NCBI GenBank assembly: GCA_018105865.1
Contig: CM030862.1
Location: 744,001-808,000, forward strand
Origin: Metaphire vulgaris
Taxonomy: Eukaryota > Annelida > Clitellata > Crassiclitellata > Megascolecidae
Length of the DNA stretch: 64,000 nt
Direction: 5' to 3'
The first letter of the stretch is position 1. Every line of letters begins with the position of its first letter. The position numbers were made by a program, and so were the translations under genes. Of the stretch, positions 30,631 through 43,121 are shown one piece after another. The notes under the pieces were generated by a model. It saw only the letters and a program-made list of their open reading frames with translations, had not been told where the DNA came from and did no database searches.

Positions 30631-32172
30631 TTATGTGACTTGAAGGTTTTATGGAATTTAAATCACATGTATATCCGATGGCTGGAAGAGGGATGCGTAG
30701 ACCTAATCTCCACAATGCTACAACCAGTGAATGCCTGGGAAGAGGACCAAAGACTCGGAACATAACTGTAGCATTGCCTGAGTGCGTTAGCAGAATGTCG
30801 TTAGGGAAGCTTCTTGATTGACTGACTGATTGATTGATTGATTAATTTCTCTTAAATTTGACGACGACGGTGAAGAGTTCGTGATTTTCTGATCATGGGG
30901 TAGAATTGGAAACCAACCGATGTGTTGCTTCTGGGAGTCTCTTCTTCTTCTTATTCGTCGGTTGCTTTGTGTGTAGGAGGACGTCTTCCATTGCACTGTG
31001 AGGCGGAAAATCCATTCTCGGATCGAGCAACTGCAAGTAAACAGTAACCGAGTCCCGCCGTAAAGACGTCTATGGGGGTTACAGCAGATATGGCAGTGGG
31101 CCACTCAAAATTACCCTTAATCACGTGACCCCCTTGATCCATGAACTACGTGACCCGTGGCCTATTTGACCCTGGAAAATTAAATATCTATAATGATTTT
31201 TATTTTTGCATCATTATGTATCTCAAATTATGATGCTGGTTTTGAGAGATAAATAAATTGATTGATTAAAAAAAGTCGTCATGCAATTTTACAAACGGTA
31301 ATTTTGCGTATCGATGGAACACAAAGACAATGCTACGTTAGGCCTACAAGTGTAGGCCTACAGGAGTAGCGCTGCTACCATGGAGTAGGCCTAGGTAAAA
31401 ATTGTGCACTGCATATATTTATTAGGCAATAAACATGGGCTGTACAGTACATCGATCTCATAATACACGGCAGAAGGAATTAAAAATTGACACGGTAGTT
31501 TAGTTAGTCAGTAGCATATCCAGGAATTGAGTCTGGAAGCAGCACTTACAGTCTATATAGTGTTCCATTCTGCCTTGCCTTGTCCCTTCCATTTAGATTA
31601 ATTATTATTAATGTGTGTTGCCAAAATTACTGAAAGGGAAGTAAAGACGATTCTCGCTTGTTTATTCGTGCCTTGACACAACTTCTTGGCTTTTCGCCAC
31701 GATGAAAAATTAGCAAACAAAATTCTGGGACGGTTTGGGTGACAAGCCACACTGTCCCGTAGCCCAGCACCTGTCTTTTTACTGGACTGTCTGAATTTGT
31801 GCCAACGTTGCCCTACAGTTCCTGTCTTCCGTGGATAGCATATAATCTGTCTTTCCCCCACAATTGCCCAATCAGTTGCTTATAAGCTCAGGTGCTGATC
31901 ATGGCATTTGGTGGACATAGGCTACGCCAATGAATTCTGAAACTCTTTTTAATACAGAAGACATCGTTGGCAAAGTACTTCGTCAAATGACGTTGTACAA
32001 TGACTAAGCATAGCTGTCAACTAAACGGTCAAACGATCTTCGAAACGCTTACCTTTTTAAATGCACAAAACAAAGGCGATAAATTAGAAATTCTGGCATA
32101 GGGCCTATGGTATAAGATATTCATCTGAATTCAGAATACTCAGCGAGTATGAATAGAAAGCACTATTCAACT

Positions 32173-32316
32173 GTGTTGAAGGGAAAAGGAAGACCAAGAA
32201 AAACACGGATAGACAACTTAAAAGAAGATGCAGAAGAAATGCAAATGAACTTCATCCAAATGACCAAAGCAGCAAGAGACAGACAGAAGTGGAAGGAACT
32301 TATAGGGAACCAATAG
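32173..32316 (+). mobile_element. LINE C-terminal fragment
   Basis: A 47-codon frame reads GKGRPRKTRIDNLKEDAEE and ARDRQKWKELIGNQ-stop, the terminal GRP-x-W/DRxxW pattern of endonuclease/reverse-transcriptase LINE proteins. Everything upstream is missing. A GAT/GAC microsatellite follows at 32355-32412. Confidence 0.7.
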
Positions 32317-33004
32317 GGAACGATGGAAGGAAAGAAGAATAAGAATAAGAAGAAGATGATGATGATGACGATGATGATGATGATGATGATGATGATGACG
32401 ATGATGATGAAAGAGCAGAGAGTGAGTATGAATAGCTACCTCGATTGAATCTGTTCTGTGATAATCCATGGCAGATGAGTTCACAACAACAATTAGCAGA
32501 CGTAGTAAGCGTCGATGTAATTCTCCCGCAATGAATTATTAATTTCAAACTCGTCTTGCACCAGATCAACGAATATTCGCAACATTCGTTAGTAGAACTC
32601 CACCTAAGATGATATTCTGCATTGATAAGAAACTACATAATTTCTTCCACAGCCTTATATAGGGTTGATTCATGTCTTATGGCGCAGCTCTTGCGAAGAT
32701 TCCTTCTAAAGGTAATTTGAGACATGCTGACGTCAAACAATTAGAAGCTTCAATATCCACTTTCCTTTGTTGTGTCTCGCTGTGTGTTGTTACCGTTGAT
32801 ATGTCGCTTTGCGCCTATTTGTAATATCGTTGAACGATGTTGACTTGGTGCGTCTTTGCATTTGCTCGTAAAACAATGGCTTGTTTTCGGTCGGAGATCG
32901 CATGCTGAATGCTCAGCAAATATCTGTTGTGTTTCTCTTCTACAATAACACACGACTGCAGCCAGGCTGCACGCATCACGCATAGGCGTATCCAGTGTTC
33001 TATC

Positions 33005-33925
33005 CAGAGGTTAGGTTAGGTTAGGTTAGAAAGTCGATTTATATAGCGCAAAAACATAACGAAAAGTCAAAGGCTAGAGCGCTTTACACTAATACGATGT
33101 CTCGAAGAAGTGAGTTTTAAGATTCCTAGCGAACGATTCAAGATTGGACTCTCTAGTCACATGGCCGGGTAATGCATTCCAAAGAATAGGGTTTCCGCAC
33201 TTGAACGACCTCTCGCCAAACTTTGCTGTTCGAGACGGAGGAGGAACGACCAGTCTGACGTCTCGACTGGACCTCAGTTGCGGACGCCTGTCGTTAGACG
33301 ATGGTCTTAGGACCAACGACGCCAGGTAGTCCGGGAAAGCTGGATCGTGCAGGGCGCGGAACGTGAGGATGCACCTCTTGTAGGCAACACGCTCCGGGAT
33401 GCGAAGCCAATGCAGCTTCTCTTTCAGAAAAGGGGAGATGTGCTCTCCCCTTCGAACTCCGAAGATCATCCGGGCAGAGGTGTTAAGGACCATCTGCAGC
33501 CGATTGAGCTGGTAGTCGGGCAGGCCCCAGAGAATACTGTTGCAGTAATCGACCCGATTGATAATGAAAGCCCGGACTAGAAGAATCGCAGCCGAGGTTG
33601 GTAGGTGACGTCGGATCTCCCTGATCCGCCGCAGCTGATAATAGCAGGACCGGGAGACGTTTCCAATATGAACGTCAAACGTAAGCGATGCGTCGAAGTG
33701 GACTCCCAAGAGGCGTACATCGGAGGATGGAAGGACGTGCTCTCCGTCAATCAGGAACGGGGCACAACTGATCAGGTGTCCCCTCCTCGGAGTCGCGAGC
33801 CACAATAGTTCTGTCTTGCGAGGATTTAGCGCAAGACGATTCACGTCCGTCCACTTTTTGATCCTGGTGACGCAGTCAGAGATGCGAGCACGGAGCCCCT
33901 CGGTGTCAGAGGGGAGGCAAAAAGA
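33005..33925 (-). mobile_element. 5'-truncated CR1/L2-type LINE with (CCTAA)n tail
   Basis: The frame (33910 down to 33089) encodes about 270 residues of the C-terminal reverse-transcriptase region: NRLALNPRKTELLW, INRVDYCNSILWGLPDYQL, FGERSFKCGNPILWNALP. No YADD catalytic core remains. The 3' untranslated region has GCGCTATATAAATCGA and ends in four CCTAA units (33009-33029). A MITE sits directly at its 5' side. Confidence 0.85.
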
Positions 33926-33936
33926 GTAAATTTGAC

Positions 33937-34116
33937 TCCAGACTCCAGGCCTTTGGGGGGGAATTGAAGCCTTTGGGAGAATTGACTTGGTTGGACGAGG
34001 AGGGTTCAATGCAAAATTTGTGTAAGTGCTGGGTTTTTTTGAGGGGGGTGAAGTTGAGGCTTGGGGGGGAGAGAGGCGTGGAAATCTTCCCCATAACAGG
34101 CCTGTATGAAACACTG
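33937..34116. mobile_element. CAGTGTTT-family MITE
   Basis: The right end is GGCCTGTATGAAACACTG and the left has CCAGACTCCAGGCCTTTGGGGG, as at 54968. The left terminus is worn. It breaks the LINE described at 33005-33925. Confidence 0.6.
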
Positions 34117-34229
34117 AGCGTATCTAGGATATGACAGATGGGGCAAATGGACGCCACTTGAAAGAGGGTGGTCGCAAAAACTGATCTTGCCCTACTTCTT
34201 GGAAGACGCGCTCTCTCTCCCTCTTTCTT

Positions 34230-34230
34230 C

Positions 34231-34287
<57 letters not shown>
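34230..34287. repeat. (GA)n microsatellite
   Basis: About 58 bp of GA dinucleotides. Confidence 0.95.
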
Positions 34288-34289
<2 letters not shown>

Positions 34290-36140
34290 TTCCTCCAAAT
34301 ATCTTGCCGTTTCACGGCAGTTAATATATAGGCAATCCATCAGAGAATTTTGTCATATTTTATCATTAATTAATTATGTTCCCGATTAAATCGGATGTTC
34401 AATGCCAGTATATTATCTTTAATTTGTCGATCAATCAGCTCTGCTTAGAGAACATACCATAGTCAGTGAACCACGCACAGACCTGCCGCCGCGCGGCCTT
34501 AATAAGGCCTACAATAGGTCTAAGGTCTATCGTTCGACGGCCTACTAGCTGTGATCGAAAGAATTTGCTTTCTTGAGAGTAAACGAACTCGAGAAGATAT
34601 CGACGAACAATTTGCGTCAATTGCACTCTTTCCGTCGTCGTCGTCGTCGTCGTCGTCGTCTTCCTCTCCCGCACTTCGCTCGCACTCGATGTCGCGAGTG
34701 GAATGTGCGATGAATGGAATCGGACATTTTAAGGAAGGAAGGAAGGAAGGAAGGAAGGAAGGGTGGGAGGAAGAGAGAGAGGGACGGAGGGAGGGACAAA
34801 CTAGATGCTGTTGTCTTAGGAGACGAAAAACTCGATACAGGAACGAGCAAACGACGAATTGAAGGGAAACAAACATCCGGAGACAGGTCAACAGACAGAC
34901 AGACAGGTCAACTGACACACAGACAGGTCAACAGACAGACATACAGGTCAACAGACAGACAGGCAGGCAGGCAGACAGAGAGACAGACAGATAGACAGAT
35001 AGAATTGTCTCTCTCACAAGAACTTACAACAAAATAATAAGCCTAAATTTGATAACAAGTAGCATAGCACTACGTGTAGAATATTCAGGTAGGAAAGGCA
35101 ATAGGAATGCACTTGCTACCTTGAGAGATTGGCATAGAGTTGGAACAACAGGAAATGATCGATTCTCGCGATCGACTGACCTGGGCGACAGTGTCTCTCT
35201 CTGATCGCCCATTCTCTGTCACCCTGTGGCATACAGTGACACAGGTGGCATACATTGACACAGGTGGCATCATACGCCATTAATCTAGAGTTGGTTGTCA
35301 GTATATAATGTTGTACTATATATAGCGTATTTTGCTAAATATAATTTCTTGTGCATGTGGTTCGCGGAGCCGTCAAAGGTCAGCAATGTGGCCCGCGGCA
35401 GAACAATTCTGAAGACCCCTGCAATATCCAGCGTACGATTATTGTGAACAAACGAAATTACCAAGTCACTCAGGCGATCATCGCCAGTTTTGTTACGCAT
35501 GCATGTTTTAGGATGCCTGGTTCATTATAGACCTGCAACAGGTTTTATAGACATCAAAAACAAGTTTTATAATTAATTCGCTGTGTGAGAGAAGCCTATA
35601 GAAAGGCCTGTTAAATAGAAGGTAAATAGGCCCTAGATATGTAAAAATCTAATCTATTTGAAGAAATTCGCCGACAGAATCCACATTTTCTTCTTGTTCC
35701 TTCTTTATTGCTTTAACCTTTGCAAAAATAATCAACAATATCATTATCAATTTCCATCTACAGGGTTTGAAATAGAGCACTCGCAGCCATTTCATACTAC
35801 ACACTAACGCCATTGACTGTACGAGAACGAGGGACATCAACTAAATGAAAGACCTGGCGAATATCTAACGGATTGCCTAGTAGGGCGATCGAGGTGGCCC
35901 CTGGCTACGCCACTGTGTTTTATGCCCGAATCAATTCTGCCGCTCATTCGCGCTCTCTGGACTTGCGTTCTTGCATAGCGCCATCTGGCGAACTGATACT
36001 CATAAGATCATGTCCACCTATCTGTCGATGGTTGCTGTTGCTAGATCAGGCAACCATGTTGGTCGGTCTAAGTTACAACCTCTCGAAAACTAATGCAGGA
36101 ACTCCTATTTGGTTAGTGGGAATTCTCACTATCGCTGCTT
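34288..36140. other. No gene supported; short tandem tracts
   Basis: Contains a CGT triplet tract (34638-34660), an AAGG tract (34733-34760), a GACA-rich stretch (34880-35000) and a lone MITE right terminus (CCTGGCTACGCCACTG, 35898-35913). A minus-strand frame at 35285-35500 has ordinary amino-acid composition but no recognisable family. Confidence 0.4.
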
Positions 36141-36529
36141 GGGGTCGTCCATAAATGACATAACGCGATTTTGGCACTTTTTTGAACCCCCCTACGTAAC
36201 GCGGCGTAACAAAAAGTCAGACCCCCTAAAATATGACGTAATAACGGGCCGACCCCCTTTTCGTCTTCCAAAAAGTTTTGACAATCAAACAAAAGGTCAT
36301 TCATCCATCTATTTTTTCCCTCTTCAAACATACTGACAAGCAAAAAAGGTCATCTTTGTATTTTTCCCTCTCCAAAAACTCTGACAAGCAAAAAAGAAAA
36401 AAGGTCGTCACTTAAAAGTTTTGTGTTGCGTTACGTCACATTTACGGAACCCCCTCTCCCCTCGTCACACTTCGTAACAAATGTCCGGACCCCCTCCCCC
36501 TAGGCGCGTTACGTCATTTATGGACGCCC
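36141..36529. mobile_element. MITE-like element with GGGGTCGTCCATAAATGACATAACG ends
   Basis: The left end (GTCCATAAATGACATAACGC) and right end (GCGTTACGTCATTTATGGAC) are long inverted repeats. The interior has repeated TGACAAGCAAAAAAGGTC blocks and subterminal GTAACGCGGCGTAAC. No target duplication was identified. Confidence 0.7.
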
Positions 36530-36899
36530 ACTGCCCGCTCTTTAAACAGCAAGGCAAAGAGGAGGGAAACTGAGAATGTGGAATCTCCAATGGCTTGGTT
36601 CTCAAATAGCCTACTTGCCCTACTACTATCCTGCGAAATCTTCGAACGATCTTGCCCAGGGACATTTTAGGTCCTCTGTAAAGTCGAAAAGCTTACGGGA
36701 AGTTAGCAAAGAATAATTTTATTTAGATGCTAGCGTTTTATTTACTGTTCGATTGTAAGTCATTTCGAAGTAGTTGGACAACTCACAATGGCAAATTAAA
36801 ATATTCAAATGATAAGGTTAACATATTCAACTTTCAACACGAGGTAGCCACCACAACCATCTCCAGTTTTAACGCTACGTTGAATTAGTGTCACATCCT

Positions 36900-37065
36900 C
36901 ATGGGCGCCGCACATTAAGGCAAGAGGGGCACTTGCCCCTCCCCTGGAAAATGCAAATACCAATATTTCACATTGAAATTTTTAATCCTTGCTAAAATAT
37001 TAACCGTGACCATTGTGTTAAAATGTGTTTTGCCCCTCCTGGAAAAATTTCTGTGGGCGCCCGTG
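36900..37065. mobile_element. CATGGGCGCC-family MITE
   Basis: Left end CATGGGCGCCGCAC, right end GTGGGCGCCCGTG; the body matches 1702-1870 and 2899-3062. Flanking 8-mers CACATCCT and CACAGCCA agree at 5 of 8. Confidence 0.75.
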
Positions 37066-37525
37066 CACAGCCACTAAATTAAAAGAACGTGAGAAATTAT
37101 TTTTGGGAGAAATTCGCGAATTCGATCTCAACTGCAACGAAATTTATATTCCGAGGACACGATAGCAACACGGTCTTCTGCAATTCTCTCGTCAAAGAGG
37201 AGCGAGATTCTGCCGCGTGAATAACATTTCTTGTCAAAATTCGACGATTCTCGTAAAAGATCTTTCTCGCAAGATGGAAGAGATCTTATGCTGCTGATAG
37301 TAGATTCGGTCGTATGAATTTATTGACAGATGTTTGACTGATGATCGGCGATGGAGATGATCGAAGACGCTGGTTCTTGTTCTCGCCGCTCCTTCTCCGG
37401 ATCACTCCATCCATCCGTTCTCCATTCATCCATTCATCCGTCTGTTCATCCATCAGCACCGATGAATGAATGCGAGCTGACGACTAGAAGAGACACAGAT
37501 GCGGAGACAGATAAGAAGAAAACTG

Positions 37526-37559
<34 letters not shown>

Positions 37560-37709
37560 CGTCGTCATCTTCGTCGGCGATAAGGAGTAAGGAGGCGATA
37601 ACTGACGAGACGAATATATTGCGATGTCGGATTTTGACGAATCGAGCGATAACAAGAACGGGGTGCAGTGATTAACGAGGCGTTCTACAACAGCTGCATT
37701 GAAAGAAAG

Positions 37710-37770
<61 letters not shown>

Positions 37771-38017
37771 AGAAAAACAGAGAGACAGAGACAGACAGAC
37801 AGACAAAGAGAGACAAGAGTGAGAGAGATGATGGAACAAGGAACGGTACGGTTGACGTAGAAAACTACGATTCGACAATGAAAAATGTCATTCCGTCGCC
37901 GGCCGATAGATGGCCTGTTATTATTGGTACTTTCCCTTTCCGTGGGTTATTCGGTGTTCTGCTCTTTTCCGTTTACAGTAAATAGTAAACGATTGTCTGC
38001 TCTGTTAGGGACATAAT

Positions 38018-38021
<4 letters not shown>

Positions 38022-38110
<89 letters not shown>
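38022..38110. repeat. (CT)n microsatellite, about 88 bp uninterrupted
   Basis: The longest pure dinucleotide run in the window. Confidence 0.97.
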
Positions 38111-38114
<4 letters not shown>

Positions 38115-39272
38115 TGGTTTCAATGGAGCACCTGCAGAGAGTGAAAGAGCGCCTCTATACTCAACAGACAGATCCCCTCCCCCTCCGTTTTTTCCGTTAA
38201 ACGACCTTTGGCGTTCGACAAACAGAAAAGGAAATACCGATCAAGGTCAAATGTCTACCTGGAATTATTCCGCTCAAGGGCTTTCGCTTGCGAACATATC
38301 GCACCGGTTGCAGTCATATTGACTATAGAACACTGTAGGTTCTCAGATAATCAGTCACGTGATCTTCCATTTAGCACACAAATTTTTCAAAATAAGATAT
38401 TCGTAAAGAAAGCCTTTTTGTACTCCCACAACAGCAACAAATTCGTCGCATTTTGTGCAAAGTATAAAATTGATGGCAGAAAAATATTTCAAAGCCTTTA
38501 GCTCAGGACGCCACAAAGTTTCAGCTTTAAGGTAGACTCCCGATATTTGTACATTATTATTGTCGACACCTCGCAAATCATCCAACTTGTATATCACCAT
38601 TGGCGCAGCCATGGAGTACTAGGGACCCCCTCCTTTTAGAATCGAAAGCGGTCATGAGGTTCGTCCAAAGCCGATGAGTAGTTTGGAGGGAGGGATAAGG
38701 AGTTGTCAGTGATGCAAATCCTTGTGCCTGGTCCTTGTTTTTAAGGACTCCTTAAGGACCGATTTTAAGTCCTCGTCCTTGGGGAGTCAGTCCTTGTTAA
38801 CATCACCACTGGGGGGGGGGGGCTGTTTACGACTCCGAAATAAAGGAACGATGATAAAAATCGTTAAACCTCTTTAATAGGCATAATGATTTTTGTTGTT
38901 GGAAATTTATGATCTAAGCATAAATATTTTGTATGGATTCTAATGGCTTGCGGCTTTGAAAGAGAGCTTTCAGTAGCATCACAGATACATCACTCATTGC
39001 GACATTTGCGTGAATTCGTCTATTGTCGTATTATATTCTAAGCGTCTTCCTAGACGCAGCGACCGCTTCGTCATGCATTGTCTCTCATATATTGTTGTCG
39101 GTTTGTCTCGTAACGCTACTGTTGTCTTGTCATGCAGTGTTTGGCGGATGCTGTTTACCTTTTGTTACGATCTATTATCGTCTGCTTCGTCGCCTCAGTC
39201 ACGCGTCACTTCAGACGTGACGTCACTCGTTCGAGAGAAAAGGTGGCGCCGATGGGAACGGCTGCACAGCGA

Positions 39273-39675
39273 CAGAGGCGGTTCCACTGGGGGGGGGGGG
39301 GAGGTCGGTCGGGAGGCCCTTGCCCCCTATTGAATGCCTGCCCTCCCCCAGTGGTCTACAGGCTCTAGTGTAGCCTACCCAGTCTAACTAACTAGGCTAG
39401 TCCAGGTTTATGGAAACAGCTGGTCTACATTATGCTTAGAAGTTGTCACATGAACCAGTGCTTTATCCAGACCCCAGGACATGGGGGGGGGGGAGAAGGG
39501 GAATTGGCTTGGATGGAGTGATAAAGACACAGTTCAATGCAAACATTTGTGTCCGTGTTGGGATTTTTTGGGGAGGGGGCTTTTGTGGTTTGGGGATCTC
39601 CCCTCACAGGTCTGGATAAACAACGACACGAACGTACCCTTCCCACTTCAGGGTCAAATCCTGGAGCCGCCACTG
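39273..39675. mobile_element. CAGTGGCGGCT-family MITE interrupted by another MITE
   Basis: Left end CAGAGGCGGTTCCAC, right end CTGGAGCCGCCACTG. Flanks CACAGCGA and TCCAGCGA agree at 6 of 8. A CAGTGTTT-family element with its own target duplication occupies 39456-39625. Confidence 0.75.
39456..39625. mobile_element. CAGTGTTT-family MITE nested in another MITE
   Basis: Starts CAGTGCTTTATCCAGACC and ends GGTCTGGATAAACAACG. Flanks ACATGAAC (39448-39455) and ACACGAAC (39626-39633) agree at 7 of 8. Confidence 0.75.
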
Positions 39676-39782
39676 TCCAGCGACGATTAATCGACAACAA
39701 GATTGACTGTTCCATGCAACGATGCGCTTAACGAGAGTTAGAATCATGTGATGAAAAACCCACAATGATAATTATTATTATT

Positions 39783-39975
39783 CAGTGGCGTAGCCAGGAT
39801 TGCGGAATAGGGGAGTATGTCGACATTTTCGGGTGACAAGTCTTGACGAGTGAAAAAGTAGGTCTTTGAATTTTCACACTCCCCAATTTCTCAAGTGTTT
39901 TGGGCAAATCCCACGACCTTTTCCACACAGAATAGGGGCGTACCCCACTCTCGCCCTCCCGTGGCTACGTCAAAG
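39783..39975. mobile_element. CAGTGGCGTAGC-family MITE
   Basis: Left end CAGTGGCGTAGCCAGGA intact, right end GTGGCTACGTCAAAG mutated. The interior has GTCGACATTTTCGGGTGACA and GGCAAATCCCACGACC, the family core. Target duplication not recognisable. Confidence 0.7.
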
Positions 39976-40838
39976 CTGACAATTATTGTATCGGCGAGTG
40001 ATTCTGATGTACTCTGCATATTAGAATATCTGTATTCCATTTAAATTGTTTAGTTCTGCAAAAGTAAACTAGGATTTCAATAATATTGCCAAAACTGTTA
40101 ACCTCATTGTCTTGTAGGCCTTGTAGATTTGCTTTTGTTGCTCAAATATATACTCGTGTTTTTTCCACGAAAGACAAGAGTAGAAACTCGGGAAAGGCGG
40201 GCGAAACATTAACACTCTAAACGCGATTCAAATTTAATAAACTCTGGCAAAAACATAACTCTTTATCAGCGCTCTTGCCAACAAGACTTTAATGTTCCTT
40301 GAGTAAAATACCAAAATAAACCAATCATGGAACGTGGCTGAGTGGTCTGTTGCATAAGAAACTGACACAATGTTGTCATGTTGAAATAATTGTGTATTTA
40401 TTCAATCCGAACAGAATAATTAGGGCAAAGCATTGCTGTTAATATCCCGCCACTGCTATTACTGTTGGCTGGTGGGTTAAGACGACTGCAGGAATTTCCA
40501 TCGGGTAACATAGAGGTCCATGCGCTCACACCGCGCGCGGATGGACACGACTAAGCACCTGGGCTGTGTGGTCGGCACTCATTCCGCGCCAGTTCAAGTA
40601 CCGTCGTCACTGCTCGATATGCAATGCATTCGGATTTCATGTCTTAAAAGGTGGATAGTATTTCAATCGGTCGAGTTTTTTCTTAAACGTCATCAATCAA
40701 TCAGGAGCAGATGACGTCATATTGATGGAATAAATGACGGCGTGATTGACGGGTTTTTTTCGATGACGTCGCGATGACGTAACGATAGATTATTGCGGAG
40801 TCGAACAGCTGATGAAAACCAACACGGTACGTTCTTGT

Positions 40839-41047
40839 CAGTGGCGTAGCCTGGATCCCAAAATAGGGGGGGGGGGCACATCGACATTTTCCTGTCAAAA
40901 ATTTTGACGAGCAAAAAGGTGGTCTCCTTAAGCGCTTTGAGGTCTCCTGATTTCATACTGCTCCCCCCATCCCCCCCCCCCCATTTCTCACCGGTTTTGC
41001 CCGAATCTCAAATAGGAGAAGCGGGTCCTTCTTGGTTACGCCAACTG
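40839..41047. mobile_element. CAGTGGCGTAGC-family MITE
   Basis: Left end CAGTGGCGTAGCCTGGA, right end CTTGGTTACGCCAACTG. Family core blocks are present along with G and C homopolymers. Target duplication not recognisable. Confidence 0.7.
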
Positions 41048-41822
41048 ATCTTATTATGCAAAATCTAATCGGTCTATCAGTCTTGGAAAATGTGAACTCT
41101 ACAGGAATCAGGGAAACTCTATTAGTACAATGAGAAGACGATTCGTGGATTTGTTTTGCGGATTTCTCGTTGGCTTTGACGACCCCTCTTCATACTGAGT
41201 CTCTCGTGAGAGACTGTTATTGCTATAGAAGCGTTCAGGCGTCGTTACTTTCTTAAATCCAAATTATTTCTTAATTGAAATTGACGGTCAGGTTAACCTC
41301 ATTGTCTTGTAGGCCTACTTTATTTATTCTTCCTTCAATCATTTATTGAGGGCTATCCATACGTATGTCTATCTGTCTGTCTGTCTTGTCTGTCTGTCTA
41401 TCCATCCGCCTTCCCGTCTGCCTGTCTTTCTATCTGTCTGTCTGTCTGTCTGTCTGCCTGTATATCCGCCTGTCAGTCTGTCTGTCTCATGCGTTTAGCA
41501 CGAATGCTCTTTTTATTAAAGACTTCAGCTCTCCTTTGAGGACCAAAGATTCTGGTCGTCTTCATAAATTATATCGCCTTTAGAATAGCAATCTTCCTCC
41601 ATCGTAGCTGACCTTTAACCTCTCGCCTCTGACCTCCACGCTCTCCATCTTAAATTCTTATTCGCCACTGACGGTGACCCCCACACACCTCGTCCATAGT
41701 CACGTGGACTATGGACGGGGTGTGTGGGGTGGGGTGGGGGTGAAAGCTTCAGTCGCTAGAATAGACAGTGCCAGCAACCATTACTACCATCTGCTCGTCA
41801 TAAGAGGCGCTATATAAATGCT

Positions 41823-42003
41823 CAGTGGCGTCGCCAGGAATTTTTGGTTAGGGGGAAAAAGGGGCTAGCGTGTCAGATTCCTTACCCACCCCTGACCCCC
41901 CTTCACAGAAAACTTTCTCACCGGATTTGCGCGAATTTGGTAGGTGGTCTGGGGCAGAAGAGGGGCACTTGCTCCCATTTGGCCCCCCGTGGCGACGCTA
42001 GTG
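41823..42003. mobile_element. CAGTGGCGTCGCC MITE, first of a pair
   Basis: Ends CAGTGGCGTCGCCAGG and GTGGCGACGCTAGTG. The left flank is TAAATGCT and the right flank is CCTGTTTG, which do not match each other but match the opposite flanks of the copy at 42359-42551. Confidence 0.9.
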
Positions 42004-42358
42004 CCTGTTTGACATTGGACAATGCAAGGACTAGTGCTACAGTAGGCTATAGATATGCAAAATTCAGAAGAGTGATGAAACAAATTAAAACCACATTTTC
42101 ATGTGTCCCCAGCTTAGCTGAGTCAAACTGTACTAGAATTGTCAATATATTCGGCCTCAATTTTATTGTAGAACATTCGAAATGCCCCGAAAATGATGAG
42201 CCATTTGAAACGACACTATACGAAGTCTTTCAGAAATCTGTTCTCTGTCAAATGTCTAATAAATCGAACGAGAGATAAGAAGGGGTTTAAGAGAGCTGGT
42301 TTCTTGTAAGACAAGTTCTATAGAAAACAAAAATATTATATAATTGATAGCCTGTTTG
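42004..42358. other. 355-bp segment trapped between two MITE copies
   Basis: Bounded at both ends by CCTGTTTG (42004-42011, 42351-42358). AT-rich with no coding signature and no similarity I recognise elsewhere in the window. Confidence 0.6.
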
Positions 42359-42551
42359 CAGTGGCGTCGCCAGGAATTTTTGGTTGGAGGGGGCAAAAGG
42401 GGCTACCGTGTCAGATTCCTTACCCACCGCTGACCCGCCCCCACGCCCCCTTCACAGAAAACTTTCTCACCGGATTTGCGCGAATGTGGTAGGTGGTCTG
42501 GGGCAGGTTGGGGGGCACTTGCCCCCATTCTCCCCCGTGGCGGCGCTAGTG
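42359..42551. mobile_element. CAGTGGCGTCGCC MITE, second of a pair
   Basis: The same subfamily and orientation as 41823-42003, with an extra C/G-rich dozen bases inside. Left flank CCTGTTTG, right flank TAAATGCT, followed by ACATTACATTACAT. Confidence 0.9.
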
Positions 42552-43121
42552 TAAATGCTACATTACATTACATCACGTGCCTTCTTCGTGCCTATTCAGA
42601 CCCGTGCCCTTTTCGGTCATCGATTTTCTTCCGGGGGGCACCCCCTGAATAAATGCATGTAATTTCCGCAGCAGTAGGCCTATAATATATCGCAGCCATA
42701 TACTACAGGTGTCGACGCGTAACCTTGTAGTGATATCAGCACTAACGTACAGTAGGGCCTACATTACACGCTCTCACTAAAATAATTTACGCTTGTGCCC
42801 GTCGTTATGGTGGATGTTCCTTCCTTTCGTTGGAAGACTTAGTGCGCTGTTCAGAAGCAGATGTCGTGTATAGATTAGGCGCTCGTATTGCTCGCCTCGG
42901 TAGATTTCATTCTGCATCTTTGAGTATCTCGAGATACTCGAATCATAAAGTACCATCGTGCCCCGATACCCGTTCTTTCTTTCTTCCCTATTATTCCATC
43001 CACTAGTTTGTGAGTTAGCCATCTGGTGTGGCCATCTTGACGGTGATCTGTGAGAATCTTGCGTGTACTTAGTACGGTACTTTGCCAATTGTTTTTAAAA
43101 AAGAAAAGCACCGTATTCTTT

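Noticed and set aside
35285..35500. Minus-strand frame with normal composition (contains FRIVLPRATLLTFDGSANHM)
   Set aside because: A possible acceptor precedes part of it, but there is no family match and no partner exon in a compatible phase; not enough to call a gene.
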